Shown here piece by piece: positions 1-13,399 of a DNA stretch of 64,000 nt (position 1 is its first letter; each line of letters opens with the position of its first letter). The translations under genes and the position numbers were made by a program. Origin of the DNA: Paramecium sonneborni (taxonomy: Eukaryota; Ciliophora; Oligohymenophorea; Peniculida; Parameciidae); assembly GCA_905182985.1 (NCBI GenBank), contig CAJJDN010000197.1, positions 8,543 through 72,542 on the forward strand, written 5' to 3'. Under the pieces are notes generated by a model. That model was not told the origin of the DNA, did no database searches, and was given only the letters and a program-made list of their open reading frames with translations.

Positions 1-1532
1 GTTAATTTAATGTTGAACTTAATATTACTTATGATGCTATTGGGCAATCATTTATTAAATATCTTTTAAGATCTGTATACAAAGGTGCATTCTTTTTAGG
101 CCCATTTAATATTAATACTAAAAGTGTTACTTTTTAAGGTCCTTATGATTATTAAACTATTATATCAATTTATTTTATCCAATCTTCTATTCTATTAGAA
201 TGAATCTAAAATGTTTTTGGAGCTTTGCATTAAAATTTACAATATTCGATACTTTCTCTTAAACATTACATAAAGTCTTCAGCCTATCTTTAATCTCTAT
301 CACTATATAAAATACCCCAATTTTCTAAACCTACTCCTCTTAACATTGCAGTTTAAGTGTCTCTATCTAAATTACCAGTCTCTATATTAATTGAAGTATT
401 GTTTCCCATTACTATATTTCCAGGCTTTACTTTAAGACTTTATATTTGTAGACATTTAGATTCCAATTAAATATTCCATTTCTTAATTAAATCCTCGCTC
501 TCTTTTTAATGAAAACATTAAATGAATTGATCTGCTTATTTTACTCTATCAACTCCTCTTGGTTTAGTAACAGTTGACAATTATTTCATTGTCTAGAAAT
601 TATTTCTCATTTCATTAGATAATCCTGTCAATACACATAATTCAGGTATAAGATATATGATTTTTTCTTCCTGTTTTTTTCTAGACTTTTCTATGACTTC
701 AATTAATGGTTAAGCTTAATCTTTGATTGTAATTTTGTATCTAAAATAAATATAAATAAATACTTTTCTGAATAATAATTCATGTAACTCATTTTTGAAC
801 CATTCTAATTAGTAAATTCACTTTTAGGATTCATTTCTCTACTAATCTTATTAACTCTGTAAAATTTGTAATTATAAATTGTCATAACAATAGTTCCTTC
901 TACTAATGAAAAATCTCTAGAATTTCTTAATTCCTCATACATAGTTGTACTTCTTAACATTTTGAATGAGGAATCAATATTAATATAATATTTACCCTTA
1001 TCTTCTTGTTTTATAAGACTGCAAGTAACTCCAGGTAATACCTTAATTAGATTATAAATTTTACTTTTAAACCAAATTAATCAAAATTAATAATATTTTT
1101 AGTATTAAAGTACTTTCTACCAATTTGTAATAATCTTTATTGTTTTAACAACATTTTAAAGAATCTTGCAATCAATCCAGTATATTCAGGTTCTCCTGAT
1201 TTAAGAATAGCTTTTTCTTCTAAAGAGAGTGTATAATGAACACCTTCATCTTCATATACTCCTAAAATTAATCCCATAGTCTATGCTCTTACAGGAGAGT
1301 ATAATATTTAATTGTTTGTAATAAAAACCTTTAGATTATCCTATAATCCTGTTTTTGCTGATTTAAAAATATCTCTCCATTTACATATCTACTATTCTGG
1401 AGTTATCATAGGTTAAAAAGCAATCTTTATGATAAGATTAATTATTATTACTTAATATCTATAGATGTGGCTATTTGGGTTTATTTATATCTAGTAGAAA
1501 TTTGTGTAAACTATCTATCCTTTCTCAATCAT
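1..1532 (-). CDS. PIWI-family Argonaute protein, C-terminal part cut by window edge
   Basis: Small-RNA-guided Argonaute of the ciliate PIWI clade, which in ciliates acts in genome rearrangement and silencing. Seen: an N domain from MIEKGQIVYTNFYQ, a PAZ-like stretch (VLPGVTCSLI; FKMLRSTTMYEEL; IVMTIYNYKFYRV), the PIWI-family signature PELCVLTGLSNEMRNNF, a MID/PIWI lead-in (GVGLENWGILYS) and the start of the PIWI domain (LVLILNGPKKNAPLYTDLKR; CPIASQVILS). The frame is kept by three short introns: 23 nt near 738-760, 23 nt near 1040-1062, and 27 nt near 1425-1451. The catalytic Asp/His residues should lie just beyond position 1, so slicer competence cannot be judged. The start at 1532 is chosen because it directly precedes the conserved N domain; the frame stays open to about 1650. 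Family call is firm; the paralogue is unknown. Confidence 0.88.
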
Positions 1533-1827
1533 ATCCTATTATATATATTACAACTTGGTCCAAATACTATCATGATTATATTTGATAAAAAAACCAAGGA
1601 TTTTATATTTATGTTCTATAATAATTAGGATTCCCAATATTTGTAACATTAAAGTTATTTGTAAATTTATTTTGATGCTTAATTTAATCAAATTCAATAC
1701 AACATATTTATATTATGAAACTTATTAACTATTGTATTCAATAAATTACTTCATTTAAATTATACTATAATCATATTTAAATACATATTCATGTATATGT
1801 ATATACTATTAAATAATTTTATAATAA

Positions 1828-4800
1828 ATGAAATAACATGAGAATCATTACTTTCTTAAGTCTTTAATCAAACCTATATCATAAAAGAGTACTAATTCAG
1901 CTATTACAAGATCAATTGAATCAAAACCTGCATCATATCTAACTTTTACTCGAATAAAACATCGAAGTAAAATGAGACTTTATTAAATTACCTGAATTAT
2001 AGCCTAATTCATTAAGAATCAAAACTGAATTAGATTAATCTGTTGTTAATTAATTAAAAAAATCTGTTGTTTTAATTAGCAGAAAATCAAGTGGAGTCTT
2101 TCTATACTAAAGAATTAAAACTTAACCTTCAATTCAAATTTAAGAATCTGAAGTTAAAGAAATTAAATTTAACAAGTATAACAAATTAAACTTAATATTA
2201 ATGTTTTTTGTGAAGAATTAATATTAACATCTAAATCATCAGAATTCAAATTATAAAATCAAAGTTAATGTAAAATCAAAATATAGAAGTTCAAAAATAT
2301 TAAGAAAAATTATATAATTATTTAAAACTCATACAGAAAGATCAGAAGAAAAAGAACTTAAAAGTAAAACAATTATAGACACTTAAATGTCTAAATTCAA
2401 TATTTTCTTATAAACTTAAACTCAACATCTTCCATAATAATCACTACTATTCTAATATTAACAATCAGTTATAACTAAAAAAAATACAAAATTTAATTCT
2501 CAAATTACTTTAACACACTAAGATGAATCTCTTAAACCTATGAAAAGTCTTATAGAAGGAATTAAGGAGAAGTCTTAAGATATTGGTAATTAATCCTCAA
2601 TATGTGCTACTACTCCTTAATTTCCCAAAAATAATAAAAAGAAAATTAAAGTATTTATTGAATGAGTTGAAGAACAAAAATAAAATAAAATTGAATTTTA
2701 ACTTCCTAAATATATGGAACAAGATTCAACTAAATTATAATTGTAATCAAATGAAATTATTGAAATCAAAAATCCAAAAATATCAAATATTTATTTTCTT
2801 GTTTCTAAAAATATGTTCATGAAGAAAAAAAAGAAAATGATAGAATTTTAAATATTATGAAATAGAATTCTAAATTTGATCAATAGCTTTGTATATCAAA
2901 AATTCTTCTGGATCAATCAATTATAGTAACTATTATTTATAGTTAAGTAAGACTTTCAAACAACAAGATTTTTAGATATTAATAGCATAATTTACAAGTG
3001 TCCTGAACCTGATGATTCTTAAGATTCAAGCATGATATCAGTTATATCACAAGCAAAAGTTAATAGGAATATTTAGGAATTAAATTAAAATTATTATGCT
3101 AATCAAATTTATTAAATCCAAGCAATATAAAAGAAAAATTAATAAAATTTATAATTTCAACAATTTCAGATGAGTCAAAGAATATACTTGTGGATTAGTA
3201 AATTATAGCTTTTGCAAATGATATGGAAGAAATAATCCATATAGATTATGAACTACCTCATTAACCTCGTATATATAAAAAAATATTTAGATAGATTTGG
3301 AAGCTCTAAATAGGTTATTTCAAAGAATACATAAAAAAGATAGATAAAAATATTTGTAGAAATTTTATAATTAACATGAAACTATGTGTATAGGATTATT
3401 TAAAGATAATTTTAAATAACTTATAAGCTCAGATGAAAAGTAATTTATCAGATAATAATGGATATCACTTCTTTAAAATGTTCAAATATGTTAAAATCAC
3501 GACATACAATAAAAACAATACCAAAATAAATGAATTTAATGAATTTATCATTACCTCCAGTTAAAAAGAGTAGATCTGAATCCCCATCTAATATTGTAAA
3601 ATAATTGTTATTTAAATTANGACACTTAAATGTCTAAATTCAATATTTTCTTATAAACTTAAACTCAACATCTTCCATAATAATCACTACTATTCTAATA
3701 TTAACAATCAGTTATAACTAAAAAAAATACAAAATTTAATTCTCAAATTACTTTAACACACTAAGATGAATCTCTTAAACCTATGAAAAGTCTTATAGAA
3801 GGAATTAAGGAGAAGTCTTAAGATATTGGTAATTAATCCTCAATATGTGCTACTACTCCTTAATTTCCCAAAAATAATAAAAAGAAAATTAAAGTATTTA
3901 TTGAATGAGTTGAAGAACAAAAATAAAATAAAATTGAATTTTAACTTCCTAAATATATGGAACAAGATTCAACTAAATTATAATTGTAATCAAATGAAAT
4001 TATTGAAATCAAAAATCCAAAAATATCAAATATTTATTTTCTTGTTTCTAAAAATATGTTCATGAAGAAAAAAAAGAAAATGATAGAATTTTAAATATTA
4101 TGAAATAGAATTCTAAATTTGATCAATAGCTTTGTATATCAAAAATTCTTCTGGATCAATCAATTATAGTAACTATTATTTATAGTTAAGTAAGACTTTC
4201 AAACAACAAGATTTTTAGATATTAATAGCATAATTTACAAGTGTCCTGAACCTGATGATTCTTAAGATTCAAGCATGATATCAGTTATATCACAAGCAAA
4301 AGTTAATAGGAATATTTAGGAATTAAATTAAAATTATTATGCTAATCAAATTTATTAAATCCAAGCAATATAAAAGAAAAATTAATAAAATTTATAATTT
4401 CAACAATTTCAGATGAGTCAAAGAATATACTTGTGGATTAGTAAATTATAGCTTTTGCAAATGATATGGAAGAAATAATCCATATAGATTATGAACTACC
4501 TCATTAACCTCGTATATATAAAAAAATATTTAGATAGATTTGGAAGCTCTAAATAGGTTATTTCAAAGAATACATAAAAAAGATAGATAAAAATATTTGT
4601 AGAAATTTTATAATTAACATGAAACTATGTGTATAGGATTATTTAAAGATAATTTTAAATAACTTATAAGCTCAGATGAAAAGTAATTTATCAGATAATA
4701 ATGGATATCACTTCTTTAAAATGTTCAAATATGTTAAAATCACGACATACAATAAAAACAATACCAAAATAAATGAATTTAATGAATTTATCATTACCTC

Positions 4801-5518
4801 CAGTTAAAAAGAGTAGATCTGAATCCCCATCTAATATTGTAAAATAATTGTTATTTAAATTAGAGTGAAACAACTACTTAAAAGAATGTTTATCAAAATT
4901 AATTAGGAATAGTTAGAAATGGATTGAGAAGTAATATATTAATGATTATTTTAAAGGACCTTCCTAAAAGTTCTTATAAATTTAAGGAGGATCTAAATAT
5001 CCATATAAAAAATAGATCACTAAAGTTAATAATAATTTAGCTGTAGTTATAGAAAAGGAATAATAAATAGTTTTAAAGCAAAATTAATAAACTCAATAAA
5101 TTAATAAATAAAATAATGAAAATTAATTATCAATGGATCCATAATCATTATAATTTAGAAATATGATTATCTAATAAACTAAAAATGAAGATAAAACTTT
5201 AATAGAAAGAATATTTATGATGAAACATCGATTATTAGATTTGAAAGAAATATTAAAATTAGAAGCTTCTTTAGATATTAATTATTAGAATGATGAAGGG
5301 AATACTATATTAATGTCAGCATCAAAATGTAGAGCTACATAAATTGTTGATTATTTATTGAGAAATGGTGCTGATGTTAATATTCAAAATGTACACATTT
5401 TAAATATCTTTAATAGTATTTTGGATAAACAGCTATGGATTTAGCTTTATTAAATTATTAATTTGTTTCTGCAGATATCATTTTTAAGTATCTTAAACCT
5501 GAAAATAGATCATTTTGA
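1828..5518 (+). CDS. Ankyrin-repeat protein with long charged N-terminal region (interrupted by assembly duplication)
   Basis: The C-terminal part, about 5190-5518, reads as an ankyrin module: DEGNTILMSASKCRATQIV, then YLLRNGADVNIQN, a short intron near 5391-5416, then FGQTAMDLALLNYQFVSADI and the TGA stop. Upstream is low-complexity Lys/Gln/Ser-rich coding sequence with basic segments such as KKSRSESPSNIVK, and several introns whose borders I could not all fix. The coordinates contain the 1,242-bp duplication around the N at 3620. The real gene is about 1,243 bp shorter (drop either copy). Two nearby ATGs (1828 and 1838) compete as start. Function is unknown beyond protein-protein binding by the ankyrin part. 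The mid-region frame near 2670 and 3913 contains a TGA that must lie in an intron. Confidence 0.6.
2378..3619. repeat. Duplicated contig end, copy 1 (left of N at 3620)
   Basis: This 1,242-bp stretch is repeated at 3621-4862 (offset 1,243) with no difference that I noticed. The copies are directly adjacent, separated by one N, and lie inside one gene. Copy 2 continues into the 3' end of the ankyrin gene, and copy 1 follows on from its 5' part. This is the signature of two overlapping contigs placed end to end. Confidence 0.95.
3621..4862. repeat. Duplicated contig end, copy 2 (right of N at 3620)
   Basis: Second copy of 2378-3619. It starts exactly after the N and ends where copy 1 would end, then runs on into unique sequence (gagtgaaacaactactta). 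It should be collapsed with copy 1. Confidence 0.95.
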
Positions 5519-5797
5519 GAACATAAATTTTATGTAAATATTGTACTTAATACAAATTAAGAACAGAAGACAACTTTTCTTTAATATCTATTTTATATAA
5601 TTAAATTTTAACTATTCTGTTTATGAGGTCTATTATTTGTTAATTTATTTGAAATAATTATCAAAATTTACATTATGTTTTAATCATAAAAATAATTTTA
5701 TATGAATTAATGCATTATATGGATAAAGTTTTTGTTAAATAAATGCTTAACTATCTTCTAATATGCTAAAATCCGAAACAATAGTACACATTATTAG

Positions 5798-6727
5798 ATG
5801 CAAGAATTTAATTAAGTAGAATTGAACTTAGATAAAGATATTGATAATAATCTAAAAGAAGAATTAAAAAAAGAAAGTATTTTTACATTTTAAATATTTT
5901 CTAAGATTATGAGACTGAATTAGTGGCCAATGATTTGGATAATAGAATAGAATAACAAAATTAATAATTAATAGAGAAATAGGAAATAATAGAAGTACTT
6001 CCTTAAACTATTGATATAAGCAGTGTTAGATAATTTATAGAAACGACTCCAAATGTTGATTTAAATAATATAGAGTTTTTGATTGAATTAGGAAATCAAT
6101 CATTTTAAATTTATAATACAATTCTATATGATTATGAAGGATATGAATAACTTGAAGATAATTAAGATGAATTTAGTTTTTGGATCAAATATATAGAGAC
6201 TCCTGAAAAATTCTAAATTCATCAAATGAGATATAAATATACACTTAATACAACTATTTAGAAATATATTGAATTTATGAAAGATTTAGAAATGTAAAAA
6301 AAACTAGATACCTCTATTGATTAATTTGAATAGCATTATTCAAATAGTTAAATAAGAATTAATTATCTTAGATATAAAAAGATCCTTTTTATGGATCCAC
6401 GTGATTTTCTATTTATAAATTATTCAAAATTTATTGATGAAAATACCTTATTTGAAATAAGCAAATCAATTGAAAGTGATGAATTTTAACCTTTGTAATT
6501 TATGATTAATATTATATAGTAATCCATCAACTAAATCTACAACTAGAGCCTATTTATTATTGAGTGGAAATTATATAAGATAAATAGAGGACAATAAATT
6601 AGAAATATTAACATATTCTGAATGCAATATGAAATTAAAATTAAAACCAATAATGACTAAAACAGCAAGCAAAAATGAGATTAAGAAATTAATAAAAAAG
6701 TATCGTGATCATTTTAATTAGTAATGA
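5798..6727 (+). CDS. START-like lipid-binding domain protein
   Basis: Predicted protein of roughly 290 residues with an acidic N-terminal part and a C-terminal region resembling START/SRPBCC domains: DPRDFLFINYSKFIDENTLF, EISKSIESDEF, then RAYLLLSGNYIRQI and a long polar tail. START domains hold lipids or sterols in a cavity; the ligand cannot be inferred. Two introns restore the frame: 29 nt (gtatttttac...ctaag) near 5878-5906 and 25 nt (gtaatttatg...atatag) near 6496-6520. An ATG-containing exon upstream (about 5713-5780) is possible, so the N-terminus is uncertain. The TGA at 6725-6727 lies 8 bp from the stop of the next, convergent gene. Confidence 0.65.
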
Positions 6728-6735
6728 TATTAAAT

Positions 6736-7441
6736 TCATTTTATTATAATTTATTTCTTACTCATCAAAGCATTTAAATATTCATTCATACCACTATATT
6801 CATTTTACCAAAACTTTATTAAAATTAATTTCATATTAATATCCAGTTCAAACATATTATGAGGTCTTTTACTAAATTCTTCTTCACTATTCTCTAAGAC
6901 AAATAAATTAAAAAATTCATATTCACTTTTTGGTTAAACTGCAGAATTTACAATTTTGAAATCATTATAATTAAATTTAAATAATCCTTAATTCTCACTC
7001 AATTTAAAAGTCTCTTTTAATTCTTAATCTTCACATATACTTTTAGGTTCAGAAGCATTCAATTTATAAATAATAATATAATCCTTGCCATTTTTATCCA
7101 TATAAATATATTCAGGTTTCTTAGCTTCTTATTTTAAATATGTAAATCTTTGTTTAGAATAGATTAACTATATCATTATTCAAATATAATACAAATATTC
7201 CTAAAAATGCTGATATGTGAAGAACATCTAAAGATCCAAAAAATAGCCAATAACTAGAATAAAGTGTGATTGGAATCAATTTTACAATTCGTAAATATTA
7301 TTTCTATTTTTACTCTTCTTAAGTTAACTCTCTCTATTTAAATATTGGAATATATTTTCCATTGATCCATAAATTTGGTGCTACATATTTTGTAGGGTAG
7401 TATTTTTGAAGAGAACAAAAATTAGATATTAATTTAATCAT
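6736..7441 (-). CDS. Small membrane protein with one or two hydrophobic segments, unknown function
   Basis: About 225 residues after removing one 25-nt intron (gtattatatttg...gatatag) near 7170-7195. The N-terminal part (KYYPTKYVAPNLWINGKYIP) is followed by a hydrophobic hairpin (LIPITLYSSYWLFFGSLDVL, then ISAFLGIF) and a soluble C-terminal domain (YIYMDKNGKDYIIIYKLN). The shape resembles small mitochondrial inner-membrane proteins such as the TMEM186/TMEM70 group, but I see no diagnostic motif, so that is only a suggestion. The start at 7441 is the first ATG of the frame. Confidence 0.6.
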
Positions 7442-7588
7442 AACTTAATTTTAATTTTATATTACAATTATAATAAATTCTATGAAATCATATTTAAGAT
7501 AAATTTCATCTATATAAATATTTAAAGAATAATATTTAATATATATATATATATATACTTTTAATTTACTCTCATATTCTTAAAGTTC

Positions 7589-8328
7589 AAATGTTTATAA
7601 ATTATCTAAAAATTAGTTTTGCTTTTTCTAAAAGTTCTTTTATGTCACTTCTTCTCTTTATTGTATAATATGTAATTATAAACAAAATAAAAAATAAGAT
7701 TAAAGTCTTTTTGCTTAAAAATTTTAATAAAGGATGTCGTTTTTATTTAGGAATCTCAATAGTTAATTATGAATGATGATTTTCATGAGAATTATGAAGT
7801 TGTTAATTATTTTATCCTTTTTTTTGTGCTTCTATCAAATGTAATTCATCTTATATTATCTAAATTTTATTAATTTTTTTTACCTTCCTTACTTATTCAT
7901 TATAAATATTCTTTGTTTCTTTTAATACTTCTTAGATATCTTATAATTCAACTAAAGTCTCTAAATAATATTATTTAAATATAATTATTAGCTGATCTTA
8001 ATGCATATCTAACTATTAATCAAAAACATTTGAAAGTTTGATAATTTCTAAAGCTAATTTATGTTATTTAAAAGTATTAAATAATCTTGCTCTTTACAAT
8101 ATTGAAATGAAATTACATTTCTATTAACAATTAAAAGTTATCCTAAACTTATTATTTATTTTGCATCACTCTCTCATATGCTTAATCATATAATCCATAC
8201 TCTAATAAGGCTTAAATTTTTTTTGAAAATTAATCATCTAATTAAATTTAGTCTCTAGAATTACTAATATTTGAATTGTCAATAGATTAAACATCCTATC
8301 TTAGATTGTTTTAAATTATCTATTACAT
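7589..8328 (-). CDS. Helical protein with C-terminal membrane segment, unknown function
   Basis: About 235 residues with one 25-nt intron (gtaatttcatttc...gtaaag). The N-terminal two thirds are helical and Gln-rich, and look like paired helices of a TPR- or CTLH-like array (LLEYGLYDQAYERVMQNK; KQHKLALEIIKLSNVFDQQ). A basic, His-rich linker (HNSHENHHSQLTIEIPKQKR) precedes one strong hydrophobic segment (TLILFFILFIITYYTI) and a short charged tail ending FRQFINI. The topology suggests a near tail-anchored protein facing the cytosol. Family not recognised. It is divergent from the next gene with about 200 bp between starts. Confidence 0.6.
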
Positions 8329-8526
8329 TCCACTTCTAAAAAAATTAATACAATAAAAAATTTATTAATTGATATATTCTCAAAAAATAATTACAGAATT
8401 TGTTTATCTAAAATAATCAAAAAATATTTCTATTATTTACCAGTTTTTAGATTGGATGATGTAAATTCTAGATGTGATAAAATTAATTATTAAATAATAT
8501 TCAATTAAAATAAAATTTAACGACAT

Positions 8527-9834
8527 ATGAATAATACAGCAGAAAAATTATGTGATATATTTAATGCCTAGCTTACTGAACTTGAATCAAATATTATTAC
8601 AAGTGCTATAAAATTTATTTCACAACCTTAACGTTTGCTTGAAGTAAATCATTAAACTAAATTGCAATTAGGATTTAGAATAATCAATAACTGATTTCAA
8701 AACAAAATTTTATGAATCTTTACATAATTTATTGTTATTTTTTGGATAACTTAATAATGGATAGGATATCTTAAAAACAGCTTAATAAATACAAACTCAT
8801 ATAATGAAATATAAATAATAATAACTTTTTATTTAAATGAAAGCTAGTTTAAGTGTTAAATTAAAAGCACTTCTTGAAACATTTTGTGGAGAAAATAAAC
8901 AAAAATTAGAAGTATTTTATATCATTCTTATTTTAAGGTATACAATTAAATTAAATCATTATAAGATTCTTTAATGAAAATTGAATTAACTTTACTTGAA
9001 TAAAAATAAATAATATCTCCTTCACAATATTATTATATAACACCTCATCCTAAAAAGAATTTTATACAAACATCTTCAAAAAATAATCTAACACCTAATC
9101 TAAGTGATGAGGCTGAATTGAAAGGAAAAGGTGTTTTCATTACACCAGAAAATAGATAATAACAACCTAGCCAATTTGATCATACTCATTAGTAATATTA
9201 TACTAATGAAAGTTGTTCTGTTGTTTAAAATAAAACCTTAAATTCATTTAATAAAGATAAATCAGAAAATAAAACAGATTTATAAAGTCCCATGTTTGGA
9301 TTCTAAACATAGACAGTTTAAAATGATATGCTCAATTAACTAACATTTAAATGCTAATTAGAATAAAATATTTTTAATACATAAGTAGAAAATTAATCAA
9401 TTGATCAATCTACTAAAATCTTTTAATAAACCTTTTAAAATATAGAATAACTATAAACTCCTAGAATAGAATAGTTAGATAATCCTTTAGAAAATGATCA
9501 AATTAAAACAAGAAATTAATCAGTTGAACCAAATATTAGAGAAAACTCATAATCACCAAATACATAAAGATTAATATAAACTTCAAAATCTAAAGAATCT
9601 TTTTCAAGATGCAGATTATCTTTTGATACTACAAATCTACTTTCAAGATTAAATTAAGTTGAAGCTTCTAAACATGTAAATAAGTTTAATAAATCAAACA
9701 AAGAAAATTTATAAAATTAAAACACTAAATAATTAAGATACAATAAACCTATAAGTTTGCAAAAACAAAAAGGACAGGTTATTACTAAAGCATTTTCATA
9801 ATAAAATTTGTCTAAGAAATAAAAATCAAACTGA
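8527..9834 (+). CDS. Low-complexity Asn/Ser/Gln-rich protein, unknown function
   Basis: Two introns (28 nt, gtaaatcattaa...aattag; 26 nt, gtattttatatc...ttttaag) join a short helical N-terminal region (NNTAEKLCDIFNAQLTELES) to a long disordered tail rich in Asn, Ser, Gln and Lys with repeated phospho-acceptor-like stretches (QTSKSKESFSRCRLSFDT). The tail ends with basic residues (SKKQKSN). No catalytic motif is visible. Such tails are common in ciliate cortex and regulatory proteins, but no role can be assigned. The stop lies 41 bp from the convergent stop of the polyQ coiled-coil gene. Confidence 0.6.
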
Positions 9835-9875
9835 TAAGATTAAATAGTTAATAATTGTAATGTTTTTTTAACAAA

Positions 9876-11439
<1,564 letters not shown>

Positions 11440-11568
11440 TCCGTTATAAATTTATTAATAAATATATATAAATTAATGTTCTTATTGATTTGACATTACA
11501 ATAATTAGTTTAATAACTATAACCGATGATGTAATTAAAAATAATAGTTAAGAGCATAAATTAATATA

Positions 11569-12006
11569 TCATCTCAAACTATTATCCTAGTTCTTATCGA
11601 AAATAATTTCAATTTTTGTATCTGTAGCTATAATTTTTGGGTCTTATTTCAATTCATCAGTAAGTAATATAGTATATGAGAAAGTGTAACATTCTGATGT
11701 GTTTTATTTTACATAACAATATCCTATCCCTTAAAGTATTAATCTTTTTGGATTTTCTAAAAAATTAATTTCTGCTTCCCTTTTCTCTATATGAATTTGA
11801 GAATGTGTTAATACATATTTAACTTATTTTTTCTCATTCATATCTACTTTATGAACTTTAGATATAATAATCTAAATACAATTAAATTTTAGATCAGACC
11901 TCAACTACTTTAATTCTTATCTTAATTGGTAGTTTTATAATTCTAAGTTTCTTCCTATTTTCTGTAATTCAAGCAATTTTTGATCTTTGTCATCTTCTGA
12001 ACTCAT
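11569..12006 (-). CDS. Small conserved-looking protein, 145 residues, unknown function
   Basis: Single exon. The N-terminal third is a short coiled coil (DKDQKLLELQKIGRNLELQN). It is followed by a compact, strand-rich domain (KYVLTHSQIHIEKREAEINF; GIGYCYVKQNTSECYTFSYT; LTDELKQDPKIIATDTKIE). The layout recalls adaptor or prefoldin-like small proteins, but I do not recognise the family. The start ATG at 12006 is the only one near the frame opening. The composition clearly differs from flanking non-coding DNA. Confidence 0.6.
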
Positions 12007-12179
12007 AATTATTATTTTTCTATTATATTAATTTTTTCTTATGATAAATTATCATTCAAGTATATTGTTGTTGAACTTGATCATGCTTAATAAATAATAA
12101 TATAAAAAGCAATAGATATATCTCATAATTTATGGAACAATAGATCATAAATCTTATAATTCTTCTAAAAAAAAAATTT

Positions 12180-12458
12180 TGAGCCTCACATTATAATAAT
12201 TATTCTGAAGAATATAAAAATTCTAAAAGTAAGTGTTTAAGTTGTAATTTTTATAAATTAAGAAAGAGATACATTATAATAATTATAATAGTTGTTTTTA
12301 AGAAGGTCTTCACTATTAAGAATACAATGATTTATAGTTTATCAATAGAATATTTAGTATCAATTATAACAAAATATCAAAAGGAATAAAGTTTATATGA
12401 CAAATTGTCATTTGATACGCATTAAAATAATGTTCAATTTAAATCATTTTATATTTGA
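12180..12458 (+). CDS. Possible short gene or exon, unknown
   Basis: An open frame with mixed composition reads SHYNNYSEEYKNSKSKCLSC, then a hydrophobic run (RYIIIIIIVVFKKVFTI) and a polar end (LYDKLSFDTHQNNVQFKSFY) to TGA at 12456. An in-frame TGA lies just upstream of 12180, so a start or intron must fall near there; I could not fix it. It sits 26 bp before the next start. It could be an exon of a gene beginning near 12036, or chance openness in AT-rich DNA. Confidence 0.3.
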
Positions 12459-12484
12459 AATCTTTAAACTAAAACTTATTATTA

Positions 12485-12799
12485 ATGATTGCATAATCTC
12501 CACATTTCAAATTGAATCCAATGATACCATTAAGTGTTCACCATAAAATATCTATAATTGAAGAGGAGCCAGATGACTTAGGGTTGGAACATTCCAAAAT
12601 ATCATTTAATGAATAATTAATAGTTTGTACATACAAACCTAATCAGAATGTTACCAACATATAAAAAACAATTTTAAAATTAAAAGGACAACCCAGTTTA
12701 AGTTGGGTTAATCCAATCCTTATGGATGATAATAAAACATCAAATTCAATATTGAAATGCTCTCAAGACCCAACAAGAGTTTGTTCCATTTATATATGA
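12485..12799 (+). CDS. Small protein, 104 residues, unknown function
   Basis: Single exon starting MIAQSPHFKLNPMIPLSVHH. An acidic patch (IIEEEPDDLGLEHSKISF) and a middle part (LIVCTYKPNQNVTNIQKT) are followed by a Cys-containing C-terminus (SILKCSQDPTRVCSIYI). Base composition is noticeably less AT-rich than the surroundings, which supports real coding. No family recognised. It lies directly upstream of LSM2 on the same strand, separated by about 135 bp. Confidence 0.5.
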
Positions 12800-12934
12800 A
12801 ATTGATCATAATTATATATATATATATTTTAGATGGATAAAAATACCATTATAATAATTAGACGGAAAAAAACAATTTAAAATCTTAACATTCCATCAAA
12901 TTTCAATAATAATAATATTAAATTAATATAATTA

Positions 12935-13237
12935 ATGTAAAGTTAATTCTTTCAAACATATTTTAGAGGATTAATTGAACGCTGTGTTAGTGTAACCATT
13001 GAATTAAAGAATGGTTTATAAATATAGGGATAGATTACATATGTTGATGATAATCTTAATTTTAACTTAGTTGATCCTGAAGTATCTGATCCTCTAAAAT
13101 AACCTTAATTATTAACTTTAAAAAATAGTTTTATTAGAGGATCTACCGTTAAATATGTTCATATTCCATATGAAGAATTATAAGAGGAAGTGTTGATATC
13201 TGCATGTAAGAATGAAGTCAAAAAATTAAAATAATGA
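12935..13237 (+). CDS. LSM2: U6 snRNA-associated Sm-like protein LSm2
   Basis: 100 residues, single exon, full family length. Sm1 motif: CVSVTIELKNGLQIQGQITY, then VDDNLNFNLVD. Sm2 motif: LLTLKNSFIRGSTVKYVHIP, the LSm2 form of the I-R-G signature. The C-terminal helix (EELQEEVLISACKNEVKKL) also matches LSm2, which is a subunit of the LSm2-8 ring on U6 snRNA 3' ends and of the LSm1-7 ring in mRNA decay. Several TAA/TAG codons fall at Gln positions, confirming the code. The start is the first ATG and gives the usual short N-terminus. Confidence 0.93.
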
Positions 13238-13399
13238 GGTTATATTTAGCTATATTATTTATATTAAAAATGTATTAAAATTAAAAACTTCCTTTTAATT
13301 TAGGTAATAGTTATCTAAAATAATTTAGGCTTACAATCATTCTTTTCATCAATCACTTTGTCTTAAGTTGAATATCAATTGATTTATATCTATAAACAC

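Noticed and set aside
2583..4065. Two identical 79-residue ORFs (2583-2822 and 3826-4065) as a duplicated small gene
   Set aside because: They lie in a wrong frame inside the ankyrin gene, and the duplication is the contig-overlap artefact around the N at 3620.
7530..7560. (TA)n runs (also near 12,815, 23,620, 49,170) as possible origins or IES borders
   Set aside because: Short simple AT repeats are expected at this base composition. No TA-bounded inserted element interrupting a gene was found.
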